A stretch of DNA of 37,816 nucleotides from Deltaproteobacteria bacterium (lineage in GTDB: Bacteria; Myxococcota_A; UBA796; SXON01), in assembly GCA_016875315.1 (NCBI GenBank), contig VGRQ01000004.1, positions 1-37,816 of the forward strand. Direction: 5' to 3'. The notes under the pieces were generated by a model. The model did not search any database. It was not told the DNA's origin and saw nothing but the letters and a program-made list of their open reading frames with translations. This document shows, one piece after another, positions 24,560 to 32,454 of this stretch. Made by a program: the position numbers and the translations under genes. Position 1 is the first letter of the stretch; each line of letters starts with the position of its first letter.

Positions 24560-25746
24560 GCGCCCTTCACCGGCACGACCTCGCCGTCGGCGATGGTGGC
24601 GGGGCCCTGCACGGGGCGTGGCCAGCGGCGAGCGAGGTCGGCCGCAGGGGCAACGAGGAGGGCGTCGTTCGGCACGGCCATACCGTAGCCGAGCCGCACG
24701 CCCGCGCCGACCCTCGCGCGGTGGCCGACGCAACTGCCGAGGAAGTGTGTGCCCGAGGACGCGCGCTCCTGGCCGACATCGACACGGATCGGGCCGCCGA
24801 AGGACAGGTCGAGCGTCGTCACGCCCTGGGCGATGAAGCTGTCGCGACCAAACACGCAGGCCTGGTGGCCCCAGCCCTGGCTCACCAGCGCGCCCTCCGC
24901 GAGCACCGAGAGCGCCAGGTGCGCGCCGCGGCCCACCTGCGCGCGCGCCCCCACGCTGGAGGCCACCACGTGGGCCTGCGCGTCGATGCTGGCGCCCTCG
25001 CCCACCACCGAGCCACGCACCACCGCCAGCGGCCCGATCACCGCGCCCGCGCCCACCTCGCTCACCTCGACCACCGCCGAGGGGTGGATCTTCGCGCCTT
25101 TCCCGATGCGACAGACGGCCCGGTGGATACGCGCCTCGCTGGGCCATCCCGCCGCCCAGAGCACCTGCGCGACGCGCCCGAGTTTCCACCACCAGGGCGC
25201 GGTGTTGAAGTGCTCGGTGATCTCGGCCGCCTTGGCGGTGAGCCCCAGCAGGTTCACCCGGACGAGGTGGATCCAGTGCTCGATGTCGTGGGCGATGGCC
25301 GGGCCGGTGACCATGCCGCCCTCGGCCACCACGTGCGCGAAGGCCGGGTGGACCGTGGGCGGCGGCGTTGCCTGCAAGTTCAAGTCGAACTCGAGGTCGC
25401 CGAGACCGTCGAGGGTCGCGGGCTCGCCCTTGTTGACGAACCCGATACGCGGTCGCGACGGGTCGGCACAGAGGGGTGCCGCCATCCGCAGCCAGCCCTC
25501 GTCGCGGATGCGCAGTCGACCGGTCTGCCCGTTCTTGCGCAGTTTTCGCAGCAGCGAGGCGGTGAAGTAGGTACCCTCGCCGAACACGAGACGCGGTCGC
25601 GACAGGTCGTCGCCGAGGGTGAATCCCGCGGCGGCGAGGGCCTCGTCCTGCACGGCGCGGAGGGTACGCCCGAGCACGGGGAGCGAGCCCGGGCTCTCGC
25701 CGAAGGGCGCGATGGAACCGGCGCCCTGGACGCGAACGGCGAGCAC
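24556..25746 (-). CDS. Left-handed beta-helix (hexapeptide repeat) protein
   Basis: A 396-residue protein, first gene of the glucan operon. From about residue 225 it has hexapeptide repeats (IGKGAKIHPSAVVEVSEVG, VIGPLAVVRGSVVGEG, ASIDAQAHVVASSVG, ARVGAGVRLGYG) that form a left-handed beta-helix as in acyltransferases and in the C-termini of GlmU and ADP-glucose pyrophosphorylase. The N-terminus (AVRVQGAGSIAPFGE and SLPVLGRTLRAVQ) sits where a sugar nucleotidyltransferase would have GGxGTRL and PKPLLPV, so it may be a degenerate nucleotidyltransferase; this is tentative. The GTG at 25746 is 31 bp from the divergent kinase gene. The stop overlaps the amylase start (ATGA). Confidence 0.65.
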   Translation of the reverse strand: MLAVRVQGAGSIAPFGESPGSLPVLGRTLRAVQDEALAAAGFTLGDDLSRPRLVFGEGTYFTASLLRKLRKNGQTGRLRIRDEGWLRMAAPLCADPSRPRIGFVNKGEPATLDGLGDLEFDLNLQATPPPTVHPAFAHVVAEGGMVTGPAIAHDIEHWIHLVRVNLLGLTAKAAEITEHFNTAPWWWKLGRVAQVLWAAGWPSEARIHRAVCRIGKGAKIHPSAVVEVSEVGAGAVIGPLAVVRGSVVGEGASIDAQAHVVASSVGARAQVGRGAHLALSVLAEGALVSQGWGHQACVFGRDSFIAQGVTTLDLSFGGPIRVDVGQERASSGTHFLGSCVGHRARVGAGVRLGYGMAVPNDALLVAPAADLARRWPRPVQGPATIADGEVVPVKGA

Positions 25747-25751
25747 GGCGG

Positions 25752-25757
25752 AGTCTA
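25752..25757 (-). promoter_or_regulatory. -10 element TAGACT of the glucan operon
   Basis: On the minus strand TAGACT ends 5 nt before the GTG at 25746, with no Shine-Dalgarno between. No clear -35. Confidence 0.35.
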
Positions 25758-25777
25758 GCCCGTTAGCCGCCCCACCG

Positions 25778-28153
25778 ATGCCCAGCGCCAAGCCGCCCGC
25801 GCTGCCTACCCTGGCCCCGGGGGCCCTGGAAACGCTCCTCGATCGCTCCGGCGCGCTCATCTACTCGGTGGGCGCCGGCGGGAAGATCCTCTCGATCAAC
25901 CGCGCCCTCGTCGACCGGCTCGACCTCGACCCGGCGGCCCTGCCCGACCTTCGCGCCTGGACCCGATCGCTGATCGCCGAGCCCGCCCTGCGCGACGGCA
26001 TCATCGCCACCCACGAGCGTGCGCTGGCCGGGGAGAAGGTGCGCGAGGCCGAGTGGGTCCACACCAGCCGCGGCGGCGACGCGCGGCAAGTGCGCTGGCA
26101 GTTCGTGCCGCAGGGCGAGGGCGCGAGCCGGATGGTGGTGGTGGTCGGGGAAGACGTGACCGACCGTCGCAAGCTCGAGCACTGGGTGCGCTTGCAGGGG
26201 GGCTTGCTGGAGAGCGTGCCCGAGGCGGTGATCCTCGCCGACACCGAGGGACGCATCCTGCACTGGTCGGGCGGAGCCGAGCGCCTGCTCGGCTACTCGC
26301 CGCGGAGCGCGCTGGAGCGGCCGCTGTCCAACATCCTCGCCGCCGAGTCGCCGCGGGCGATGGTGCTCGCGTGGATCGACCGCGCCCGCACCGAGGGCAG
26401 CTTCCGTGAAACCCTGCCGCTGCGCCGCGAGCGTGGCGACAGCGTGGAGTGCGACGTGCAGGTGGCGCGCGTGGTGAACGACCGGGGCCAGTTGCAGGCG
26501 ATCGCGCTCATCGCGGCGCCCCCTCACGCCGCCGTGGCCACGGTCCCGGTGGCCAACGCCGAGGGCGACAAGGCGGTGCGCGAACTCGACCGCGCCGTGG
26601 GCTCGATCATCTCGGTGCCGGCCGTCGTGACCGCGCCCGACGGCACCGTGCGCGCCTGGAGCCGGGGCGCCGAGCGGCTCGGCGGCCTGTCCTCGGTCAA
26701 GGCGCGCGGGCAGAAGGTGCTCGACGAGGTGCTCGTCGTCCCCGAGCTGGGCTGGGACGGCCTGCTCACGCGCCTGGTGGCGCGCGGCAAGCACAGCCAG
26801 ACGGTCGAGGTGCGCCGGCCCAACGGCACCCGCTCGCGCGCCGAGCTCGACGCGGTGGCCCTCAAGGCTCCCGACGGCACCATCGACACCGTGCTCATGC
26901 TCTTCGTGGATCGCGCCGAGGCCGACGCGGTGATCGCCGAGTCGCGGCGAACCAAGGCGAGGGCGCTCGAGAGCGTGTTTGCCGAGGGCATGGTGAGCCG
27001 CCTGCTCGACGCGTTCGCGTACTTCGAACCCGACCACCGGGTGGTGCTGTCGCGACTGGCCGACCTGCGGACGATCGCGCGGCTGGTGTCGAGCGGGGCG
27101 AGCCTGCGCGAGTTCGACCAGGTCACGCGGCGCGCCCAGCTCGCCGACAAGGAGAAAGAACTCGACCTCGTGATCGACCGCCTGGGCGACGGCCTGTCGC
27201 GACTGCGCACGCTGGCGCACGACGTGCGCTCCTTCGCCGAGGCCGACCACGGCGCCCCGGAGCCGGTGCGCCTGTCCCGCGAGCTCGAGGCGGCGCGCGA
27301 CCTGCTCGCGCACACCTTCGACAATCGTCACGCGGTGGAATTCGTCGTGGAAGACCTGCCCGCCGCGCGGGCGGTCCGCGGCCCGCTCCTGCGCGGGCTC
27401 ACGCTCTTGTTGCTCGCCTCCATCGAGAGCTTCGGCCCCGAGGAGGAGGGCCGGATCCACGTGGAAGGCAAGGTCCAGGGCGGCTGGATCTGGCTGGAAC
27501 TGCGCGACAACGGGCAGGGCTACTCGTCGGAAGTGCAGACGCGCATCACCGACCCGGACTTCCTCGCCTCCTGCGGCGGCTACGCGCCGTTGTTCCTCGG
27601 CATGGCGCGCGAGGCGATCCGCGAGGCCGGGGGCACGCTCGACCTGGGCAGCGCCATCGGCACCGGCGCCAGGGTGCGCGTGAGCTTCCCCATCGCCGAG
27701 CAGGCGGCCGGCATCCGGCCGCTGGAGTCGCCGCGCCCGCCGATGGCGTCGCGGGGCAAGATCCTTCTCGTGGAGGAAGACGCGCTCCTGCGCCGGGCGC
27801 TGGAGCGCCACCTCGGCGAGATCTTCGAGGTGGTGGCCACGCCCACCGTGGCCGACGCCATCGCCGAGATCGGCAAGCAGCCCTTCGAGGTGGCCGTGGT
27901 GAGCTTCCCGCGCCCGGAGAGCTTCGGGCTGCGGCTCGTCACCCGGCTGGCAGAGGCCGCGCCCGACCTCGGCCGCAACATGATCGTCGTGGTACCCCCC
28001 GGGGTGCGCCACGCCACCCGCGAGCGCCTCGTCTTCCAGGGCGCCATCGTGCTCACCCGCCCCGCCGACTTCACCAGCATCCGCTCCATCTGCGAGCGCC
28101 TGGTGCCCGGCGAGATGGTGGTGGTCGAGGCGGAGGAGCTGGGGGAGGTGTAG
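25778..28153 (+). CDS. Multi-PAS histidine kinase/receiver hybrid, probably degenerate
   Basis: A 791-residue cytoplasmic signalling protein. Three PAS-like domains lie at about 12-125, 145-260 and 280-395 (for example LLESVPEAVILADTEGRILH). A helical stretch carries AQLADKEKELDLVIDRLGDG and RLRTLAHDVRSF, where His481 may be the phospho-site. The HATPase region keeps the G1 box RDNGQGY (Asp577) and a G2-like AIGTGARVRVSFP, but the N-box reads LLLLASIESFG and lacks its Asn. The C-terminal receiver (ILLVEEDALLRRALERHLG) has Ser709 in VVSFPRP where the phospho-acceptor Asp should be. It may therefore be a pseudokinase scaffold. Divergent from the glucan operon by 31 bp; control of that operon is possible but unproven. 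Confidence 0.82.
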   Translation: MPSAKPPALPTLAPGALETLLDRSGALIYSVGAGGKILSINRALVDRLDLDPAALPDLRAWTRSLIAEPALRDGIIATHERALAGEKVREAEWVHTSRGGDARQVRWQFVPQGEGASRMVVVVGEDVTDRRKLEHWVRLQGGLLESVPEAVILADTEGRILHWSGGAERLLGYSPRSALERPLSNILAAESPRAMVLAWIDRARTEGSFRETLPLRRERGDSVECDVQVARVVNDRGQLQAIALIAAPPHAAVATVPVANAEGDKAVRELDRAVGSIISVPAVVTAPDGTVRAWSRGAERLGGLSSVKARGQKVLDEVLVVPELGWDGLLTRLVARGKHSQTVEVRRPNGTRSRAELDAVALKAPDGTIDTVLMLFVDRAEADAVIAESRRTKARALESVFAEGMVSRLLDAFAYFEPDHRVVLSRLADLRTIARLVSSGASLREFDQVTRRAQLADKEKELDLVIDRLGDGLSRLRTLAHDVRSFAEADHGAPEPVRLSRELEAARDLLAHTFDNRHAVEFVVEDLPAARAVRGPLLRGLTLLLLASIESFGPEEEGRIHVEGKVQGGWIWLELRDNGQGYSSEVQTRITDPDFLASCGGYAPLFLGMAREAIREAGGTLDLGSAIGTGARVRVSFPIAEQAAGIRPLESPRPPMASRGKILLVEEDALLRRALERHLGEIFEVVATPTVADAIAEIGKQPFEVAVVSFPRPESFGLRLVTRLAEAAPDLGRNMIVVVPPGVRHATRERLVFQGAIVLTRPADFTSIRSICERLVPGEMVVVEAEELGEV

Positions 28154-28167
28154 CGGGTTGGGCTGGC

Positions 28168-29082
28168 CTACGGGTACTTCGTCTCGCCCAGGTCCGACAT
28201 GTCAACCACGTTGCCCGGGATGACACCCCACTCGCACTCGCCCACGCTGCCCTCGTCGCAGCCCCAGCAACTGATCTTGCCCGCAGTGGAGAGGGCGCAG
28301 AAGAAGCCGCCTCCGGCGCCAAGCGATCGGAAGGTGCCCGCGGGAGGCGAGAGCGAGGGCGTGTCCGATCCCCAACATTGCAGCGTGTCGTCTGACCGCA
28401 GCGCGCAGGCCGCGCCGCTCGCGACGGCGAGGGACTTGACACGCGCGAGCGCCGGGGGGAGGTTCACCGCTTCGTGGGCGCCCCAGCAACTTGGCTGCCC
28501 ACCGGGATCGAGCACGCAGGCAGCCCCGCCTCCTCCCGACACCATCACCCACGGCCCGGCGAGCGGCACAGTTGGCGGGTACGCGGCGTTGAATGCGCCG
28601 CTGCATGCCAGGAGGCCGCTGGGGTCGATTGTGCAGGTGTCGTTGGTGTACACCGCCAGCGTGGTAAACGGACCTTCGCCCGGCCGCGTCTCCCCGGCGT
28701 GGTCCGTCCCCCAGCACGTCACCTCGCCCTGCTCGTCCAGACCGCACCCGTGGTGCTCGCCGAGACCCACCTGCGTGAACTTCGTGCTGGGCGCGTCGGT
28801 CGCTCCGAACGCGGTGTTGCCCCAGCAGTACGGGACGCCCGCCGTCAGCGCGCAGGTGACGTAGGCGCTCAGCACCAGCGAGTCGAAGCCCTGCTCGGCA
28901 GGCAAGCCCAGCTGGGCGTAGTCCACGCCCGCGCGGAGGAACTGGCACTCGTAGCGGGGACCGTCGCGGGCGCAGGCGCCATAGCCGCCCACGTACAACG
29001 CGTCGTAGCCGCCGGAATCCGCCGGCTCCGCCGTCTCGCCCTCGCCATCGCAGGCGAGCAGGGGCACGAGGAGGAGGAACAC
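28168..29082 (-). CDS. RCC1-like beta-propeller lipoprotein
   Basis: A 304-residue lipoprotein with signal MFLLLVPLLAC (Cys11) and then repeats of the RCC1-like type common in Myxococcota surface proteins: about six units with C-x-L ... G-x-x-x-C-W-G, for example CALTAGVPYCWGN, CGLDEQGEVTCWG, CVLDPGGQPSCWG, CALRSDDTLQCWG and CALSTAGKISCWG. They probably form a disulfide-stabilised propeller. The function of such proteins is unknown; binding to other surface components is likely. It starts at a GTG 2 bp after the stop of the lipoprotein gene at 29085 and is probably expressed with it. Confidence 0.85.
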   Translation of the reverse strand: MFLLLVPLLACDGEGETAEPADSGGYDALYVGGYGACARDGPRYECQFLRAGVDYAQLGLPAEQGFDSLVLSAYVTCALTAGVPYCWGNTAFGATDAPSTKFTQVGLGEHHGCGLDEQGEVTCWGTDHAGETRPGEGPFTTLAVYTNDTCTIDPSGLLACSGAFNAAYPPTVPLAGPWVMVSGGGGAACVLDPGGQPSCWGAHEAVNLPPALARVKSLAVASGAACALRSDDTLQCWGSDTPSLSPPAGTFRSLGAGGGFFCALSTAGKISCWGCDEGSVGECEWGVIPGNVVDMSDLGETKYP

Positions 29083-29084
29083 GC

Positions 29085-30447
29085 CTACTCCGCCGGGATG
29101 CTGTAGGTCCCGGGCTGGCAGAGCTCCTCGCTGTCGAGTGTCAGCGCGTCGAGGCGGAGCGTCAAGGTGTCAGCCGATTGCGCGGTGATTGCGCCCCGCA
29201 GCTCGAGCGGCCCTCGCACCCACTCGAAGGTCTCCACGCCCTGCGCGGGCACCATGCTCGCCGACACGGCGAGCGCGGGCGCGCCGACAGGCTCGATCGT
29301 CAGGCGGTCGAGGCCGGGTTCCGGCCGCAGGACCACTTGCTGGATGGCATCGCACCCGAGCGCCGCGAGACTCACGCGATAGCCCGGCGGCGCGGGGAAC
29401 ACCGGCCCGCTCGCGTCGCAGGTCCAGTCCATCTCCACGCGGATGTAGGGAAAGAACGCCGGGTCGACCTCCTCGATCACGAAGGGCGACATGCCCTTCG
29501 GGCGACCGGAACCGAACCGCACCGTGCCGGTGATGGCCGTGGAGACGGCGCTGGCCTGGGCCACCGAGTCGGCGTGGGTGTAGGAGAAGGGCGACGTGCT
29601 GGTGATCACCCGCAACACGTTCGGCTCGGTCGACGCGCGGGTAACACGCGACACCCGCCCCCGGCGCGTGAGCACCCCGGAGCCCGAGAGCAACACCGGG
29701 GCCAGCGAGAAGGTGGCCTTGCCGTCATGGTCGCGATCCCGGCCGTAGGTGGGCACCAGCACGAACTCGCCCGTGCCCGGCGTGCACGTGGAGCTCTGCT
29801 CCACCGCGAGGCCGTCGGCGTTCTGCTTGTCGACGAGGTCGAGGCGCGTCGCCATGGGAACGAACTCGAAACAATCGTTCTCGGCGTTCTCGATGTGCGC
29901 GAGGTACTGCCCCGAGCAGGCCCCGGCGCTGCCGTAGCCGCAGTCGGTGCCCTGGTCGGTGTTGCACTGGTAGAGGCCGCACCACGACGTGCCCCCGCAC
30001 TCGGCGAAGCCGTTCTTCCAGGCCACGTTGCCCGAGGGCGCGTCGATCCAGCCCGACAGCGCGTGCTCCGTGACCGGGCAGGCACCGGTGCGCGACATGT
30101 ACGCGTCGACGCCGCTGCCGACCGGCACCTGAGCCTCGCCCGCCTCGTTGCGGAGGCCGAGCAACTCGCCGCCCACGACCTGGTTGCCCGAGAGGTCGGC
30201 GGAGCTGACGGTCGCGAACAGGCAGTTCCCGAAACTGCCCCCGTCGTCGTACATCGAGATCATCTCGCTGGCGTCCACGCTGTAGGCCACGCCGCCGGAA
30301 CCGCTCGGTGCGCAGGCGGTGTCGTGACAGTCTCGACCGCCCTTCGCGAAGTCGGGCGGGTCAACGGGGCAGCCCGCCCCCAGGAAGCCAGCGCCGAGCG
30401 AGAGTGCGGCTAGCGAGAGCGCGAGAACGCGAGAGCGCGAGAGCCAT
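29085..30447 (-). CDS. Lipoprotein, candidate phase-variable gene (currently out of frame)
   Basis: The continuous frame from 29085 up to about 30449 encodes a lipoprotein: leader VLALSLAALSLGAGFLGAGC, a Cys-rich start (GGRDCHDTACAPSGG), and about 430 residues with many Cys pairs (CGGTSWCGLYQCNTDQ) and a beta-rich C-terminal half. No family recognised. This frame has no ordinary start before the leader. The only start with a strong Shine-Dalgarno (GGAGGT, 4 nt away) is the ATG at 30447, one position out of frame; from there a 29-residue peptide is made. Four 8-bp repeats lie between. Two or five copies would join ATG and leader. Without switching, translation could start only at the GTG at 30290, giving 401 residues without a signal. 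A sequencing error is the main alternative. Confidence 0.7.
30413..30444. repeat. 8-bp tandem repeat x4 at a start codon
   Basis: Four adjoining copies of GCGAGAGC on the plus strand (second copy GCGAGAAC), directly after the ATG at 30447 when read on the minus strand as GCTCTCGC. A fifth, separated near-copy (GCGAGAGT) is at 30398-30405. A unit length not divisible by three means each gain or loss shifts the frame. Confidence 0.85.
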
Positions 30448-30451
30448 GATT

Positions 30452-30457
30452 ACCTCC
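30452..30457 (-). promoter_or_regulatory. Strong Shine-Dalgarno GGAGGT for the ATG at 30447
   Basis: On the minus strand GGAGGT is followed by AATC and the ATG. It is the best Shine-Dalgarno in the window and marks 30447 as a real start despite the frame break after it. Confidence 0.75.
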
Positions 30458-30617
30458 GGTATGGATGACCTATCGCAGCGCGTCGCATCGCGCAACCACG
30501 CCTCACGCCCAGCTGACCGATGCCACCCGCCCCGAGCCTGGCACCCTACCCGAGCTCACCCGGCCAGACCCGCGCGAGCTCATCCTCCACCCCCAACACT
30601 GCGGCCCGCCGCGCGAG

Positions 30618-31100
30618 TCACGCGCCGTCGAGCGCCGGGCCCTGGACGGCGACGATGCCCGCCGCGTCGCGGGGCTGGCGCTCGGACCCGGTGGACTTGG
30701 CCCACTCCAGCTTGGCGAGCAGCACGTCCTCGGGCGACGCCACCCATACCTCGACGCCATCCACGACCGCCCGGCGCCGACGCTCGAACTCGGCGCGGCT
30801 GAACTCGCGACCTTTCCGGAGGATAACGTCGACGTTCCACCCGGTTTCGAGCTCGATGAGGTTGAACATAGATTGCCGCCGGGCAGCGTCGATGACCATG
30901 TCGATGTCGGCGTACCAACGCTCGGCGGGCAGCGCGCGACACAGACTCACCTGCGACATCCGGGAGGCCACGATGTCGATGTCCTGCGTGGAGCGCACCT
31001 CGCCCCAGGTCGAACTCGCCGCCGAGCCCGCGAGCATCCACGGGATCTCGAGGCTGTCGAGGGCGGTGCCCACCTGCTCCAGCGCCCGGCCGAGGCTCAC
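30618..31100 (-). CDS. MNT/AbiEii-type nucleotidyltransferase
   Basis: A 160-residue protein of the DNA polymerase beta-like nucleotidyltransferase superfamily. Visible motifs are WMLAGSAASSTWGEVRSTQD with the Gly-Ser signature, then DIDIV (metal-binding Asp pair), VDVILRKG as the third strand, and SPEDVLLAKLEWAK as the C-terminal helix typical of the AbiEii/MNT toxin group. Such enzymes modify tRNA or proteins in toxin-antitoxin systems. The GTG at 31100 overlaps the stop of the upstream small gene as GTGA, which supports both frames. The upstream partner is frameshifted, so the pair may be inactive or unbalanced. A 170-bp gap without a gene separates it from the lipoprotein at 30447. Confidence 0.8.
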   Translation of the reverse strand: MSLGRALEQVGTALDSLEIPWMLAGSAASSTWGEVRSTQDIDIVASRMSQVSLCRALPAERWYADIDMVIDAARRQSMFNLIELETGWNVDVILRKGREFSRAEFERRRRAVVDGVEVWVASPEDVLLAKLEWAKSTGSERQPRDAAGIVAVQGPALDGA

Positions 31101-31341
31101 GGCGTCGGATCCCTCTGGCACACCCTGTCCGCGGTCTCGTCGCCATGAAGGCGCCGAATCAGCGCGAGGGCGACCTGCCACGGGGTCCAGCCAGGGTACG
31201 CGGCGGCAATCTGGTCGCAATCGTGCGCATCAGCGACTCGGACAGTGCCGCCGCGGCGCGACTCCGGCCCTCGGGGCCCATGCGCCGCCACGCCACCGCC
31301 TGCACGCGGGCGGCGCGGGGATCGGTGCCGGCAGGGTCCAT
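31097..31341 (-). pseudogene. Frameshifted small partner gene of the nucleotidyltransferase
   Basis: The front is in the frame of the ATG at 31341 and reads VAWRRMGPEGRSRAAAALSE. The back is in another frame and reads YPGWTPWQVALALIRRLHGD, ending at 31097 in a GTGA overlap with the nucleotidyltransferase start. Joined, they give the usual layout of the small helical proteins encoded before MNT-type nucleotidyltransferases (a GPEGR-like helix, then a His/Tyr-Pro-x-hydrophobic helix ending in L-x-G-D/E). One base appears to be missing around 31190-31230. A real mutation, a sequencing error or (less likely) programmed shifting could explain it. Confidence 0.65.
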
Positions 31342-31347
31342 CCGCCC

Positions 31348-31353
31348 AGTCTA
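31348..31353 (-). promoter_or_regulatory. -10 element TAGACT of the frameshifted pair
   Basis: On the minus strand TAGACT ends 6 nt before the ATG at 31341. Same geometry as the other leaderless candidates; no clear -35. Confidence 0.35.
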
Positions 31354-31489
31354 GCTTGGGGCGCTCGGACCCCCGGGGTCGCGTCCACCGCGCGGGAGCG
31401 CGGCTGCCATCGCCAGCGACGGCGGCTCCAGCGCTGGCCCGGTGTACCTGTTCCTCGCCGGCGGCGGGGAGCGGCGCTACATCGGCCGG

Positions 31490-31954
31490 ATGACCGTCAC
31501 CCCCGCCGACTTCAAGCAGACCCTCGGCCGCTTCCTCAGCGGCGTCACCGTGGTGAGCGTGGAGGTCGACGGCGAGGTTCACGGGATGACCGCCAGCGCC
31601 TTCCTGAGCGTGTCGCTCGACCCGCCGCTGGTGCTCGTCTCGGTGGCGCGCACCGCCCGGATGCACGCGCTCCTGGCGGCCGCCAGCCGCTTCGGCGTCA
31701 CCCTGCTCTCCTCGGCCCAGCAAGACCTCTCCAACCACTTCGCCGGCTACGGCGCCGCGATGCCGGTGTGGGATCGCTCGGTCGCGCCCCCGGTGCTCGC
31801 CAACGGCCTCGGCTGGCTCAGTTGTGTGACACACGCCGCCCACGAGGCCGGCGACCACACGCTCTACCTCGGGCGGGTGGAGGCGCTGGGCTACGGCGAC
31901 GGGGAGCCGCTGGCGTATTACCGGGGGAAGTACCGGGGGCTGGTGCCGGTCTAG
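31490..31954 (+). CDS. Flavin reductase-like FMN-binding protein
   Basis: A 154-residue protein of the flavin reductase-like domain family (HpaC type), which binds FMN/FAD and reduces it with NAD(P)H for partner monooxygenases. Visible motifs: FKQTLGRFLSGVTVVSVE at the front, GMTASAFLSVSLDPPLVLVS (flavin phosphate region), FGVTLLSSAQQDLSNHFAG, and the late HTLYLGRVEALGYGD and PLAYYRGKYRGL. I chose the ATG at 31490, which lies just before the conserved core; the frame is open to 31442. No monooxygenase is nearby. Its stop shares CTAG with the convergent membrane protein. Confidence 0.88.
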   Translation: MTVTPADFKQTLGRFLSGVTVVSVEVDGEVHGMTASAFLSVSLDPPLVLVSVARTARMHALLAAASRFGVTLLSSAQQDLSNHFAGYGAAMPVWDRSVAPPVLANGLGWLSCVTHAAHEAGDHTLYLGRVEALGYGDGEPLAYYRGKYRGLVPV

Positions 31955-32454
31955 GCGAGGGCGGCGAGAAACGCTTCCGGCTCCCGCGGCGAAACCACGT
32001 AGATCCGTCCCCCGGGATCGTACACGCGCACCGCCCGGGACGAGTCGGTCACGAAGGCCCGCTGCCGCTGGCGGCTCTTCCAGAACCAGCCATACCAGCC
32101 GTAGCCGCCGTTGATGGCGAACTTCGGGCCGAACAGGCCGCCGTGCCAGAGGGGCTCGGCGCGCAGGGCCTCGCTCACCTCCACCCGCACGGTTCGTACC
32201 CGGGTGACGATGTGCAGCGTGCGGCCATCCAGCCGGAGCACGGTGGGCTGGTCGACCATCACCCAGAGCAGGGCGAGCAGCACGGTGTTGACGAAGCCGG
32301 CCGCGATCCACGGCGGGCGTCCCTCGGCGAGGTCTTTCACCAGCGACTTCATCGCGGCGAGGCCCACCAGGAGCGCGAAGCTGCCGAGCGCCCAGGCGGG
32401 TGCAGGCAGGGGGGCAACGGGGAAGTCACGGCGCACGGCGAGTGGGGTATCCAT
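31951..32454 (-). CDS. Membrane protein with PH-like domain
   Basis: A 167-residue protein with two hydrophobic segments (about residues 15-36 and 50-66) followed by a beta-rich domain (TVLRLDGRTLHIVTRVRTVRVEV, then AFVTDSSRAVRVYDPGGRIYVVSP and a C-terminal helix PREPEAFLAAL). This layout fits bacterial PH-like proteins, in which the closing helix often reads P-x-x-x-x-F. The ATG at 32454 is preferred over upstream codons because it precedes the first helix; it lies inside a hairpin-forming inverted repeat. Function unknown. Confidence 0.65.
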   Translation of the reverse strand: MDTPLAVRRDFPVAPLPAPAWALGSFALLVGLAAMKSLVKDLAEGRPPWIAAGFVNTVLLALLWVMVDQPTVLRLDGRTLHIVTRVRTVRVEVSEALRAEPLWHGGLFGPKFAINGGYGWYGWFWKSRQRQRAFVTDSSRAVRVYDPGGRIYVVSPREPEAFLAALA

